DNA from: Pseudomonas koreensis | Lineage (GTDB): Bacteria > Pseudomonadota > Gammaproteobacteria > Pseudomonadales > Pseudomonadaceae | Reading direction: 5' to 3' | DNA: 64,000 nucleotides | NCBI RefSeq assembly: GCF_024169245.1 | Contig: NZ_JALJWP010000001.1 | Coordinates: 2,791,501 to 2,855,500, forward strand | Part shown: one piece after another, positions 1 through 8,327 of the stretch | Position numbering within the stretch: position 1 is the first letter of the stretch | How the letters are laid out: the number at the start of each line of letters is the position of its first letter | The notes under the pieces: generated by a model | What the model was told of the DNA's origin: nothing | Databases searched by the model: none | The model's input: only the letters and a program-made list of their open reading frames with translations | Position numbers and translations under genes: made by a program

Positions 1-2
1 CG

Positions 3-3000
3 GTCTATTCAAAGGCCTCGACAAACAGTGCGTCCGAGGGCGGTGATGACGTGCTGTATGGGCAGGGCGGCAAGGACTTCATCAACGGCGGCTGGGGGGA
101 AGACCTGCTTGACGGTGGAGCTGATGACGATTTGCTCAATGGCGAGCAAGGGAACGACACCCTGGCCGGTGGCAGCGGCAACGACACGATGCTCGGTGAC
201 AACCTCGATTGGGCCGGTGGCCTGCCCAGCAGACACCATGGCAACGATGTGCTGGACGGCGGCAACGGTGCCGACTGGCTCGCCGGTAACGGTGGCAGTG
301 ACGCACTGTATGGCGGCCCCGGCAACGACATCTTGCAGGGTGATGACGACGTAGTGGACGGCGTCGACGGTAATGCCGCGCATTTTTTTGGCGATGATCT
401 GTTGGACGGTGGTGCCGGCGACGACCGGCTCTGGGGCGGCGGTGGCGATGATCTGCTCTTCGGCGGCGAAGGCAATGATGATCTGGTTGGCGATAGCCCT
501 GACCATCCTGTTGGTTATCACGGTAACGACTTTCTCGATGGCGGTGCGGGGGATGACACCCTGCGCGGCATGGGCGGTGCGGATACGCTGGCGGGTGGCG
601 CAGGGGCCGATTTTCTGGATGGCGACGTGTCCGACCTGCAAACGGGCGGAATCAACAATGACGTGCTTCAGGGTGGTGAAGGAAGCGATACGTTACAGGG
701 TGGCTTCGGTGCCGACACACTGTACGGCGGCGCTGGGGACGACATTCTTGCCGGCGATTACGAAAACAGCGCTGAGACCGAGCAAAATATCGATTATCTG
801 GACGGTGGTTCAGGCAACGACACGCTGCTCGGAGGCGGTGGCAACGACACCTTGATGGGCGGGGAAGGGGCGGACTACCTTCGCGGCGATTCCGGCGACA
901 ACGTGTTTGATGGCGGACCCGGTGATGACGTGTTGGACGGGCTGGACGGTGCTGACATCTATTATTTCGGTGCTGGCGATGGCCTGGATATCGTGACCGA
1001 TTCGGGTGGCAGCAACATCATCAGATTCGGTGCAGGGTTTTCCGCGCAAAGCCTGAAGGCCGACGTTATCGAAGTTTCCGTCGGCCCGGTGTTGCGACTG
1101 GCCAATGGCTCGGGCGACGCGATACTCATCAAGAATCACGAGAAGTGGAAGGACTCCACCTTCAGTTTCAGCGACGGCGTGGTATTGGGTTATGACGATG
1201 TCTTGCGCAAGACATTGCCGCCGATGGATGTGCCCGAGTCACCCGTACCTGAACCTGAAACCGCCCCAGGAACCCCTGAAAGCAAAGTTGAGGATCCGGT
1301 TCAGCCAGACGATGTAACCGCTTCGGCGCAACGCGCAGTGGCATCTGTTCAAGCGGTTGACTGGACCGAGGAATTCCTCGCGCAAAGCAAGTCAAAGCGC
1401 TCCGCCCGCAAACACGCCACTGGTTTTACCTTGAATGAGCAAGGGGTCTGGGTTCGCAGTCATATCACCACCAGCGACACCGGTTACACCACCCACACTG
1501 AGCTGATCGATCACAGCGTCGAAGCAGGGACACTGTCTGAAACGCCGCAGTGGATGAAAGCTGATGGCGGGCAAGCCGTGGTCAGTGAAAGGCAGTCGAA
1601 AACCACAACGCGGGTCGAACATAAACAGGTGAAAGCCGAGGGAGCGATAGCCTCTTCAAGTCAGGCGCCTCGCTATTATCGATCCGGCTCGGCCAACGGG
1701 TTTTCATTCAATACGGGCGATGTATTGGTTGAAGACCGAAAGGAATCCGGCGCGCTTGAAGGCTGGTACGTCTATCCGGCGGCAAGCTTCGGTTCGGCCG
1801 GAACGGTGCGCAAGGAATTGCGCTGGGATGTCGAAAGCACAACGATCAAAAACAAAATCGTCCAAGACGACGACGTCGGTGGGCGAGTCAATATCGAAGT
1901 GGAGAACGTTTTTCACGGCGGTGCGGGAGATGATCTGATCGTCGCTTATGCAGGTTCCCCACTCGACTACGGCACTGTCGGTGACAGAACACCGGGCGCA
2001 TTTTTATCCGCGGGGGCAGGTGACGACACCTTGCTGGGCTCCGAGGGCGCCGACTATCTGCTCAGCGGCTCAGGCAACGATTGGCTGTACGGCGAAGACG
2101 GCGCCGACACCTACATCGTCCAGGCGCACGCCGCAGCGACCACCACGATTGCGGATGTACCGAACCCGGTTTTCCACCGAGCAGAAGTTGGCGCAGCGGG
2201 GTGGAAGGACGAGTTCGGACTGATAGACCAGGACACCGTCGTCCTGCCAGCACAAGCGCAGCGCGATGCACTGCAACTGAGCTGGGGTGCTGCGTTGATA
2301 GAAACCAGCCATGTCGAACTGGAACCCAACCCAGATCGCGGGGCTTACCGCAATCCGCCGAGGGCGAAAATGCTCTGTCCAACGCTCGATATCCAATGGG
2401 GCGGGACGCAGAAAGTCCGCATCGTCTTGCCCCTCAACGGTGAACTCGAGGGGGCCGGGATTGAGCTCGTAAAGTTCGCCGATGGGGCGGTCGTAAGTTT
2501 GAAGCAACTCTTGGAATCAAGTCAGCTGAGCCCCGCGCCCGACACTTTTCATACTGGCGTAACCGTTAACAATTCAACGCGTTTCACGTCTCTGCGAGAC
2601 GGACGGGCGCTGCCGTTAGTCGGTGGTCGAGGCAATGACACGATAAGCGGCGCGGGGGAGATCCGAGGCATGCAAGGAGATGACCTGCTCACGGGCAGCC
2701 CCGGTGATGATCTGCTGTTGGGCGGGCCGGGCAACGACACGCTATCCGGCGGCGCTGGAAATGATATCTACCGATACGATGGCCTCGGCAGAGATGTGAT
2801 CATCAACAGCGGAGGTGGCCTGGATGGAATCGATTTTTCCGCACGCAGGCTGACGATCGATAACTTGAAATTTCATCGTGAGCGCGATGATCTGGTGATC
2901 GTAGTGGATTACGGTATGGCTCCGAAGATTCGGGTTTCCAGTCATTTTCCCGGAGGTGAGAACGCTATCGGCTTCATAAGAGTCAGCGCAGGAACAGCGA

Positions 3001-3146
3001 CTCAAGACTACACCGCGACGCACATTGCTGAACGTCTGCATCCTCTTCCGCCACTGAGGGATGTCGAGGATATTTTGATAAAGGGGGACGATGAAGCGCA
3101 GCGGGCGATGATGGAAATAATCGAGTTCTACGAACTGAACGTCTGA
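3..3146 (+). CDS. RTX (haemolysin-type calcium-binding repeat) protein, 5' end cut off by the window
   Basis: The frame is open from the first bases of the window, so only the C-terminal 1047 residues are visible. They contain dense GGxGxDxLx nonapeptides, the calcium-binding beta-roll repeats of type I secreted RTX proteins. There are three repeat blocks (bases about 33-960, 1908-2110 and 2620-2790). Each is followed by a segment resembling the haemolysin-related HCBP domain (an IRFGAGFS-like start, then a hydrophobic strand and an F-DG motif). A non-repeat, proline- and threonine-rich region lies between blocks 1 and 2. The protein ends in YELNV, an acidic residue followed by hydrophobic ones, similar to the tail of some type I secretion substrates. 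No exporter genes are visible, and the N-terminal activity (adhesin, enzyme or toxin) cannot be known from here. Confidence 0.9.
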   Translation, partial: VYSKASTNSASEGGDDVLYGQGGKDFINGGWGEDLLDGGADDDLLNGEQGNDTLAGGSGNDTMLGDNLDWAGGLPSRHHGNDVLDGGNGADWLAGNGGSDALYGGPGNDILQGDDDVVDGVDGNAAHFFGDDLLDGGAGDDRLWGGGGDDLLFGGEGNDDLVGDSPDHPVGYHGNDFLDGGAGDDTLRGMGGADTLAGGAGADFLDGDVSDLQTGGINNDVLQGGEGSDTLQGGFGADTLYGGAGDDILAGDYENSAETEQNIDYLDGGSGNDTLLGGGGNDTLMGGEGADYLRGDSGDNVFDGGPGDDVLDGLDGADIYYFGAGDGLDIVTDSGGSNIIRFGAGFSAQSLKADVIEVSVGPVLRLANGSGDAILIKNHEKWKDSTFSFSDGVVLGYDDVLRKTLPPMDVPESPVPEPETAPGTPESKVEDPVQPDDVTASAQRAVASVQAVDWTEEFLAQSKSKRSARKHATGFTLNEQGVWVRSHITTSDTGYTTHTELIDHSVEAGTLSETPQWMKADGGQAVVSERQSKTTTRVEHKQVKAEGAIASSSQAPRYYRSGSANGFSFNTGDVLVEDRKESGALEGWYVYPAASFGSAGTVRKELRWDVESTTIKNKIVQDDDVGGRVNIEVENVFHGGAGDDLIVAYAGSPLDYGTVGDRTPGAFLSAGAGDDTLLGSEGADYLLSGSGNDWLYGEDGADTYIVQAHAAATTTIADVPNPVFHRAEVGAAGWKDEFGLIDQDTVVLPAQAQRDALQLSWGAALIETSHVELEPNPDRGAYRNPPRAKMLCPTLDIQWGGTQKVRIVLPLNGELEGAGIELVKFADGAVVSLKQLLESSQLSPAPDTFHTGVTVNNSTRFTSLRDGRALPLVGGRGNDTISGAGEIRGMQGDDLLTGSPGDDLLLGGPGNDTLSGGAGNDIYRYDGLGRDVIINSGGGLDGIDFSARRLTIDNLKFHRERDDLVIVVDYGMAPKIRVSSHFPGGENAIGFIRVSAGTATQDYTATHIAERLHPLPPLRDVEDILIKGDDEAQRAMMEIIEFYELNV

Positions 3147-3169
3147 GTAATAAGACGACCGATTGAGCC

Positions 3170-3203
3170 GGCCCGCGATGAAATCCAGGCGCCATCGCGG
3201 GCC
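3170..3203. terminator. Hairpin between convergent genes, probable bidirectional terminator
   Basis: An 11-bp inverted repeat, GGCCCGCGATG and CATCGCGGGCC, separated by 12 bases, lies 23 bp after the RTX stop and just beyond the end of the convergent hydrolase gene. There is no clear T tract, so termination is inferred from position and stem strength. Confidence 0.55.
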
Positions 3204-3213
3204 TCGCGCCACC

Positions 3214-4326
3214 TCAATACTGGGTCAGATCCGCCAACGGATGTCGCCCCTCCCAGACTTTATGAAAGTGCGCTTCGACCACCGCATCCGGCACGTTATT
3301 GATATCCGGCCAGTGCCAGTGTGGCTTCTGATCCTTGTCGATCAAACGTGCGCGCACGCCTTCGCTGAATTCCGGGTGGCGGCAGCAGTTGAGGCTCAGG
3401 GTGTATTCCATCTGAAATACTTCGGCCAGCGACATATGGCGCGCGCGGATGATCTGTTCCCAGACCAGATGCGCGGTCAGCGGTGAGCCCTCGGCCATGG
3501 TTTTCGCCGCGCGGGCAATCAACGGATCGCTGCTGTCGCGGTGCAGGCTGATGGCTTTCCAGGCGCAGGTGACGTCGCTGACATCGAGCAATTCGTCGAT
3601 CTGCTGGCGACGCGGCAACCACTGCGCTTCGGGCATTTGGGCCATGGCTTCCTGTTGCAGAGCCTTGAGCAGGCTGTTGAGCTGCATGGCGGTCTGTTCC
3701 TGCCAGTTGAGTTGCAGCAAGCCTTCAATCAATTGCGGTTGCTGTTCGTCGAGCAGGAAGCGGTCGGCCAGATCCAGATCCAGCGCATCGCGAGCGTTGA
3801 TGTGCGCGCCGGTCAGGCCGAGGAACACGCCGAGCTTGCCCGGCAGCCGGGCGAGGAACCAACTGGCGCCAACATCGGGATACAGACCGATGGCGATTTC
3901 CGGCATCGCCAGACGGCTGCTCGGCGTGACGATCCGCGTGCTCGCGCCTTGCAACAGGCCCATGCCGCCGCCCAGCACGTAACCGTGGCCCCAGCAGATC
4001 AGCGGTTTCGGATAGGTATGCAGGCTGTAATCCAGACGATATTCCGCGCTGAAAAACTGCGCAGCCAGTGGCGGTACTTCGCCGGGATGAGCGCGGCAGG
4101 CTTCGACCAGGCTGCGCACCTCGCCACCGGCGCAGAAGGCCTTGGCACCGTTGCCGCGCAGCAATACGCAGACGATTTGCGGATCATCGGCCCAGACTTT
4201 CAATTTGTCGCTGAGGGCGTTGATCATCGGCAGGGACAGCGAGTTCAGCGACTTTTCGGCATCCAGGCTGGCGATGCCGATGCGCGCGCCGTCAGTGCCG
4301 GTGAGTTCTTCGAAGTGCAGATTCAT
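3214..4326 (-). CDS. Enoyl-CoA hydratase/isomerase family protein, 3-hydroxyisobutyryl-CoA hydrolase-like
   Basis: This 370-residue crotonase-fold protein has the length and C-terminal extension of the HIBCH (ECH_2) subfamily, which hydrolyses 3-hydroxyisobutyryl-CoA in valine breakdown. Visible motifs are FCAGGEV (64-70), GHGYVLGGGMG (113-123, oxyanion hole) and MPEIAIGLYPDVGASW (141-156), which holds the Glu and Asp expected at the active site. The C-terminal SEGVRA-IDKD segment is also typical. It is a single gene with no valine-pathway neighbours, divergent from ung. A 19-bp palindrome 22 bp upstream suggests a dedicated repressor encoded elsewhere. A related acyl-CoA hydratase role cannot be excluded. 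Confidence 0.85.
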   Translation of the reverse strand: MNLHFEELTGTDGARIGIASLDAEKSLNSLSLPMINALSDKLKVWADDPQIVCVLLRGNGAKAFCAGGEVRSLVEACRAHPGEVPPLAAQFFSAEYRLDYSLHTYPKPLICWGHGYVLGGGMGLLQGASTRIVTPSSRLAMPEIAIGLYPDVGASWFLARLPGKLGVFLGLTGAHINARDALDLDLADRFLLDEQQPQLIEGLLQLNWQEQTAMQLNSLLKALQQEAMAQMPEAQWLPRRQQIDELLDVSDVTCAWKAISLHRDSSDPLIARAAKTMAEGSPLTAHLVWEQIIRARHMSLAEVFQMEYTLSLNCCRHPEFSEGVRARLIDKDQKPHWHWPDINNVPDAVVEAHFHKVWEGRHPLADLTQY

Positions 4327-4348
4327 CGTGACCTCGATCAGGAATTTG

Positions 4349-4367
4349 AACGATCAGTATGATCGTT
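4349..4367. promoter_or_regulatory. 19-bp perfect inverted repeat, operator-like
   Basis: The sequence AACGATCAGTATGATCGTT has 8-bp arms that match exactly around a 3-bp centre. It lies 22 bp upstream of the hydrolase start and about 34 bp before the ung -35 box. Its size and symmetry resemble TetR- or GntR-type operators; the regulator is not in this window. Confidence 0.6.
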
Positions 4368-4400
4368 GCGTGGGAAAGTGCCGGATCTGCATCAGATCAA

Positions 4401-4429
4401 TTGACAAGCGTGGTCGGCTTTCCTAGGGT
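4401..4429 (+). promoter_or_regulatory. Probable sigma-70 promoter of ung
   Basis: A consensus -35 box TTGACA (4401-4406) is followed after exactly 17 bp by TAGGGT (4424-4429), which keeps the key TA and final T of the -10 box. Transcription would start near 4436, giving a short leader before the ung ATG at 4453. Confidence 0.6.
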
Positions 4430-4452
4430 TCGCCCCATTGCTTTTGCCGGAT

Positions 4453-5151
4453 ATGACCATGACTGCTGACGACCGTATCAAACTCGAACCGAGCTGGAAG
4501 GAGGCACTGCGTGCTGAGTTCGACCAGCCTTATATGGCAGAGTTGCGCAGCTTTCTGCAGCAGGAGCGGGCGGCCGGCAAGGAGATCTACCCGCCCGGGC
4601 CGTTGATTTTCAATGCGCTGAACTCCACGCCCCTGGACAAGGTGAAAGTGGTGATTCTCGGTCAGGATCCGTATCACGGCCCGGGCCAGGCCCACGGTCT
4701 GTGCTTCTCGGTGCAACCGGGCGTGCCGGCGCCGCCGTCGCTGGTGAACATCTATAAAGAGCTGAAGCGCGACCTCAACATCGACATTCCCAACCACGGC
4801 TACCTGCAGAGCTGGGCCGATCAGGGCGTGCTGCTGCTCAACACCACCATGACCGTCGAGCGCGCCAACGCCAATGCGCACAAGGACAAAGGCTGGCAAC
4901 ACTTCACCGACCGCATCATCGAGGTGGTCAGCGAACGGCAGCCGCATCTGGTGTTCATGCTCTGGGGCGCCCATGCGCAGAGCAAGCAGAAGCTGATTGA
5001 CGCCACCAAGCACCTGGTGCTGACGTCGGTGCATCCGTCGCCGTTGTCGGCCTATCGCGGGTTTTTGGGCTGTGGGCATTTCAGCCGGACCAACAAGTTT
5101 CTCGAACAGAATGGCGAAACACCGATCGACTGGCGCCTTCCATCGATTTGA
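4453..5151 (+). CDS. ung: Uracil-DNA glycosylase (family 1)
   Basis: Removes uracil from DNA, the first step of base-excision repair after cytosine deamination or dUTP misincorporation. The 232-residue protein has the family 1 water-activating motif GQDPYHG (70-76, catalytic Asp72), an LLLNTTMTV strand in mid-protein, and the C-terminal [12 protein letters not shown] motif with the catalytic His. The ATG at 4453 was chosen because it follows the predicted promoter and gives the usual N terminus; an in-frame TTG at 4438 is less likely. The gene is monocistronic and followed by a REP pair. Confidence 0.98.
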   Translation: MTMTADDRIKLEPSWKEALRAEFDQPYMAELRSFLQQERAAGKEIYPPGPLIFNALNSTPLDKVKVVILGQDPYHGPGQAHGLCFSVQPGVPAPPSLVNIYKELKRDLNIDIPNHGYLQSWADQGVLLLNTTMTVERANANAHKDKGWQHFTDRIIEVVSERQPHLVFMLWGAHAQSKQKLIDATKHLVLTSVHPSPLSAYRGFLGCGHFSRTNKFLEQNGETPIDWRLPSI

Positions 5152-5167
5152 TGTGTCGACTGGGTTG

Positions 5168-5253
5168 GCCCCTTCGCGAGCAGGCTCGCTCCCACAGGAA
5201 TTGTGTGCAAGCCACAAACCCCCTGTGGGAGCGAGCTTGCTCGCGAAAGGGGC
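5168..5253. repeat. REP pair (REPIN), family A
   Basis: Two facing copies of the palindromic unit GTGGGAGCGAGCxTGCTCGC, each extended by GAA and a short G/C flank, are separated by about 23 bp. The arms are inverted relative to each other, so the element can fold into one long hairpin. It lies between ung and the convergent AbrB-like gene and may protect or terminate transcripts. Confidence 0.9.
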
Positions 5254-5269
5254 GACTCGGTCTCAAGAC

Positions 5270-6304
5270 TCATGCTGGATTACGATTCCAGTACCTGAAC
5301 AACGGCTCTGCCAGAAACAGCACAAACAACAACCGCATCACCTGCATCGCCGTCACCAGTGGCACCGACAATTGCAGGGTCTCTGCCGTCAGGCTCATCT
5401 CGGCAATCCCCCCCGGCATCATGCCCAGGGTCAGCGAACGCAGATCCAGATGGGTCAGCGCACTCAAGCCCAGCGCCGCCAGTGACGCGATCAACATGGT
5501 CAGCGCCGTGCCGATCAACGTCCGCCCCATGAACGACGGCGCGCGGCGGAAGAACTGCCGGTTGAAGTGACAGCCCAGGCCGCTACCGATCAGCCACTGG
5601 CCGATCTGACTGCCCCCATTGGGCAAGCCGATGTGCAAATCCCAAGTGATGCTCACCGCCGCACTCACCAGCAAAGGCCCGAACAGCCACGGATTGGGTT
5701 GGCGCAGACGCTGCCAGAGCCAGGCGAGCAGGGCGCCCGCCGGAAACAGAATCGCCAGCCAGCGCCAATCGACGCTGCCGGCGTGAGAAATCGGCGTGCC
5801 GTCACCGAGCAGATACTTGAACGCCGCCGGCACGCATAACACCACCACCAATACGCGAAGACTTTGCCCCGCCGCGACATGGCTGAGCAAAGCACCGTTG
5901 CGCGCGCCGAGGTTGACCATCTCCCCGGAACCACCGGGCATGCTGGAGAAAAATGCAGTGGCGCGATCCTCGCCGGTGCGGCGCATCAGCCACACGCCAA
6001 CTACCGCCGACAGGCTGGTGACCAGCGCTCCGAAGAAGATCAGACCGAAATGACTGAGCACCTGCTCCATCACCAGCGGGGTGAAGTGCAGGCCGATACC
6101 GATGCCGACGATCCACTGGCCGCACTTGCGGCCGCCAGGGATTTCCGCCAGTTGCCACGGGGTCAGGCAGCGCACGAGGATGATCGCCAGCAGCGAGCCG
6201 ACCATCCACGGCAGCGGCCAGCCGATCTGGCTGGCGATGAAACCGCCAAGCAGACCGACCAGCGGGGTGCCCCACCAGGCTTTCAGGGACGAGCGATCAG
6301 ACAT
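5270..6304 (-). CDS. AbrB family (AmoA-like) integral membrane protein
   Basis: A 344-residue, very hydrophobic protein with two similar halves, each starting with a GGFIASQIGWPLPWMVGSL-like or GLPNGGSQIGQWLIGSGLG-like segment and ending near a PGGxxEM motif (PGGSGEMVN, then PGGIAEMSL). This two-fold pattern is typical of the AbrB/ammonia-monooxygenase-like membrane family (PF05145), which is unrelated to the Bacillus AbrB regulator. The start overlaps the end of tctA by 8 bp, so it is translated with the tricarboxylate transporter. A role in transport or regulation of the same substrate is inferred. Confidence 0.8.
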   Translation of the reverse strand: MSDRSSLKAWWGTPLVGLLGGFIASQIGWPLPWMVGSLLAIILVRCLTPWQLAEIPGGRKCGQWIVGIGIGLHFTPLVMEQVLSHFGLIFFGALVTSLSAVVGVWLMRRTGEDRATAFFSSMPGGSGEMVNLGARNGALLSHVAAGQSLRVLVVVLCVPAAFKYLLGDGTPISHAGSVDWRWLAILFPAGALLAWLWQRLRQPNPWLFGPLLVSAAVSITWDLHIGLPNGGSQIGQWLIGSGLGCHFNRQFFRRAPSFMGRTLIGTALTMLIASLAALGLSALTHLDLRSLTLGMMPGGIAEMSLTAETLQLSVPLVTAMQVMRLLFVLFLAEPLFRYWNRNPA

Positions 6305-7811
6305 CGGCGATGGCGCGACGAGCGACCGCGCGTTTGCGCCAGATGCGAATCAGCGGGAACACCAGCATCAGCGCCGTCAGCACCCACACACCGAAAGTGA
6401 TCGGGCTCGACCAGAGTATTTCCAGCGCACCGTTGGAGATCGACAGCGCGCGACGCAGGTTCTGCTCCATCAGACCGCCGAGGATGAAGCCCAGCAATAC
6501 TGGCGACAACGGGAAGTCGAGCTTGCGCAGGATGTAGCCGAAGATGCCGATGCCGACCATCAGGAACAGGTCGAAAGTGGTGGCATGAACGGCGTAGACG
6601 CCAATCCCGGTGATGATCGCGATGACCGGCACCAGTGCCCAGTTCGGCACGGCGAGGATGCGCGTGAAAATGCGGATCATCGGGATGTTGAGGATCACCA
6701 GCATGATGTTGGCGATGAACAACGACGCGATCAGGCCCCAGACGATGTCAGGTTGTTGCTGGAACAGCAGCGGGCCTGGGGTGATGTTGTACAGCGACAG
6801 CGCGCCGATCATCACCGCCGTGGTGCCCGAACCCGGTACGCCCAGCGTCAGCATCGGCACCAGCGCGCCACAGGCCGAAGCGCCAATGGCGGTTTCCGGT
6901 GCAGCCAGGCCACGGGCGTCGCCCTGGCCGAACTTGCCGCTGGCCCCGGCGATGCGCTTCTCGGTCATGTAGGCCACGGCACTGGCCAGTGTCGCGCCCG
7001 CACCCGGCAACACGCCCATGATGAAACCGAGCAGGCCGCAACGAATGTTCACCACGAACACCGAAGCCGCTTCCTTGAAGTTGAACATCATGCGCCCGGT
7101 CGCTTTTACCGCTTCCTGGCCGCGATGGGTTTTCTCCAGCAACAGGAGGATTTCGCTGATCGAGAACAGACCCAGCACCAGCACCACGAATTGAATGCCG
7201 TCGGTCAGGTGAATGTTGTCGCCGGTAAAACGGTACACGCCGCTGTTGGCGTCGATGCCGACGCTGGACAGGAACAGACCGATCAACGCCGCAATAAAGG
7301 TCTTCAACGGTCGATCACCGGCCATGCCGCCGAGACAGACGATCGCAAACACCATCAACACGAAGTATTCCGCAGGTCCAAAGGCAATCGCCCACTTCGC
7401 CAGCAGCGGCGCAAACAAGACCATGCCGCAGGTGGCGATGAACGCGCCGATGAACGAACTCCACGCCGACAGCGACAACGCGACACCGGCCATGCCTTTG
7501 CGGGCCATCGGGTAGCCGTCGAGCGTGGTCATTACGGTGGAAGCTTCGCCGGGAATGTTCAGCAGGATCGAGCTGATCCGGCCGCCATATTCGCAGCCCA
7601 GATACACCGCCGCGAGCAGGATAAGCGCCGACTCCGGCGGCAAACCGAGTGCGAACGCAATCGGGATCAGCAGCGCCACGCCGTTGATCGGGCCGAGGCC
7701 CGGCAGCAGGCCGACGACGGTGCCGATCAAGGTGCCGGTCAGCGCCGTGACCAGGTTGTACGGGCTCAGCGCGACGCCGAAGCCTTGACCCAAATAACCG
7801 AGGGTATCCAT
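6297..7811 (-). CDS. tctA: Tripartite tricarboxylate transporter, large membrane subunit TctA
   Basis: The large transmembrane subunit of a TTT-family secondary transporter, which imports citrate or other carboxylates using a periplasmic binding protein. The 504-residue product has about a dozen membrane segments and the conserved TctA repeats GLLPGLGPINGVALL near residue 40 and MGVLPGAGATLAS near residue 265. The ATG at 7811 matches the usual MDTLGYL-type N terminus; an upstream in-frame start would only add ten non-conserved residues overlapping tctB. It is the third gene of the tctC-tctB-tctA operon, 1 bp after tctB. Confidence 0.95.
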   Translation of the reverse strand: MDTLGYLGQGFGVALSPYNLVTALTGTLIGTVVGLLPGLGPINGVALLIPIAFALGLPPESALILLAAVYLGCEYGGRISSILLNIPGEASTVMTTLDGYPMARKGMAGVALSLSAWSSFIGAFIATCGMVLFAPLLAKWAIAFGPAEYFVLMVFAIVCLGGMAGDRPLKTFIAALIGLFLSSVGIDANSGVYRFTGDNIHLTDGIQFVVLVLGLFSISEILLLLEKTHRGQEAVKATGRMMFNFKEAASVFVVNIRCGLLGFIMGVLPGAGATLASAVAYMTEKRIAGASGKFGQGDARGLAAPETAIGASACGALVPMLTLGVPGSGTTAVMIGALSLYNITPGPLLFQQQPDIVWGLIASLFIANIMLVILNIPMIRIFTRILAVPNWALVPVIAIITGIGVYAVHATTFDLFLMVGIGIFGYILRKLDFPLSPVLLGFILGGLMEQNLRRALSISNGALEILWSSPITFGVWVLTALMLVFPLIRIWRKRAVARRAIADV

Positions 7812-7812
7812 A

Positions 7813-8271
7813 TCAGTTCTCCAGCACGTCGAGCAGGCCAAGGGGCAGCGGGACTTCCATCACCCGATCGAACAACAGGTACAGACCAATGGCCATCAGC
7901 GTCGTGACGACGATGCTCGGCACCCAGCGGCCGCCGTACAGACGCGCCATCGGAATGCCGATGACCATGCTGCTGAGGATGAAACCCAGTGGTTCGAACA
8001 GGCCGGCGAACACCAGCAACAGCGCGACGCAAATAGCAATCTTGGTCAGGGTTTCGCGGTCCAGCGGCGGCTCGTCTTCACTGTGTTTGATCGGCGCCGG
8101 GCGAAACACCATGTACAGCAGCGCCAGGCCCATCAGGCCAAGCATCAGCAGCGGGAAGGCGCGCGGGCCGACCGGTTCATAGGAAAAAGCCGCCTGGTAC
8201 GGCCACGCCATCAGTGCCAGACCGGCACACACCAGCAGCAACACCGAGGCGAAAATGCGTTGAATAAGCAT
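7813..8271 (-). CDS. tctB: Tripartite tricarboxylate transporter, small membrane subunit TctB
   Basis: A 152-residue protein with four predicted membrane spans (around residues 8-25, 40-58, 79-108 and 121-138), the size and layout of TctB. It forms the membrane complex with TctA. It lies between tctC and tctA with a 1-bp gap to tctA. Sequence motifs in this subunit are weak, so the name rests mainly on context and topology. Confidence 0.9.
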   Translation of the reverse strand: MLIQRIFASVLLLVCAGLALMAWPYQAAFSYEPVGPRAFPLLMLGLMGLALLYMVFRPAPIKHSEDEPPLDRETLTKIAICVALLLVFAGLFEPLGFILSSMVIGIPMARLYGGRWVPSIVVTTLMAIGLYLLFDRVMEVPLPLGLLDVLEN

Positions 8272-8327
8272 GAGAACTCCTGTGCCGCGCCCCCGAAGCG
8301 GGAAGCGCGGCCACTAGACAGAGACGA

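Noticed and set aside
9..641. Long minus-strand open frame opposite the RTX gene
   Set aside because: It is opposite GC-rich repeat DNA whose plus-strand frame encodes clear RTX repeats, so it is an artefact of biased composition.
6081..7907. 608-residue plus-strand open frame
   Set aside because: It lies antisense to tctA and the AbrB-type gene and is rich in Arg, Gln, His and Asp with no domain, typical of an antisense shadow in high-GC DNA.
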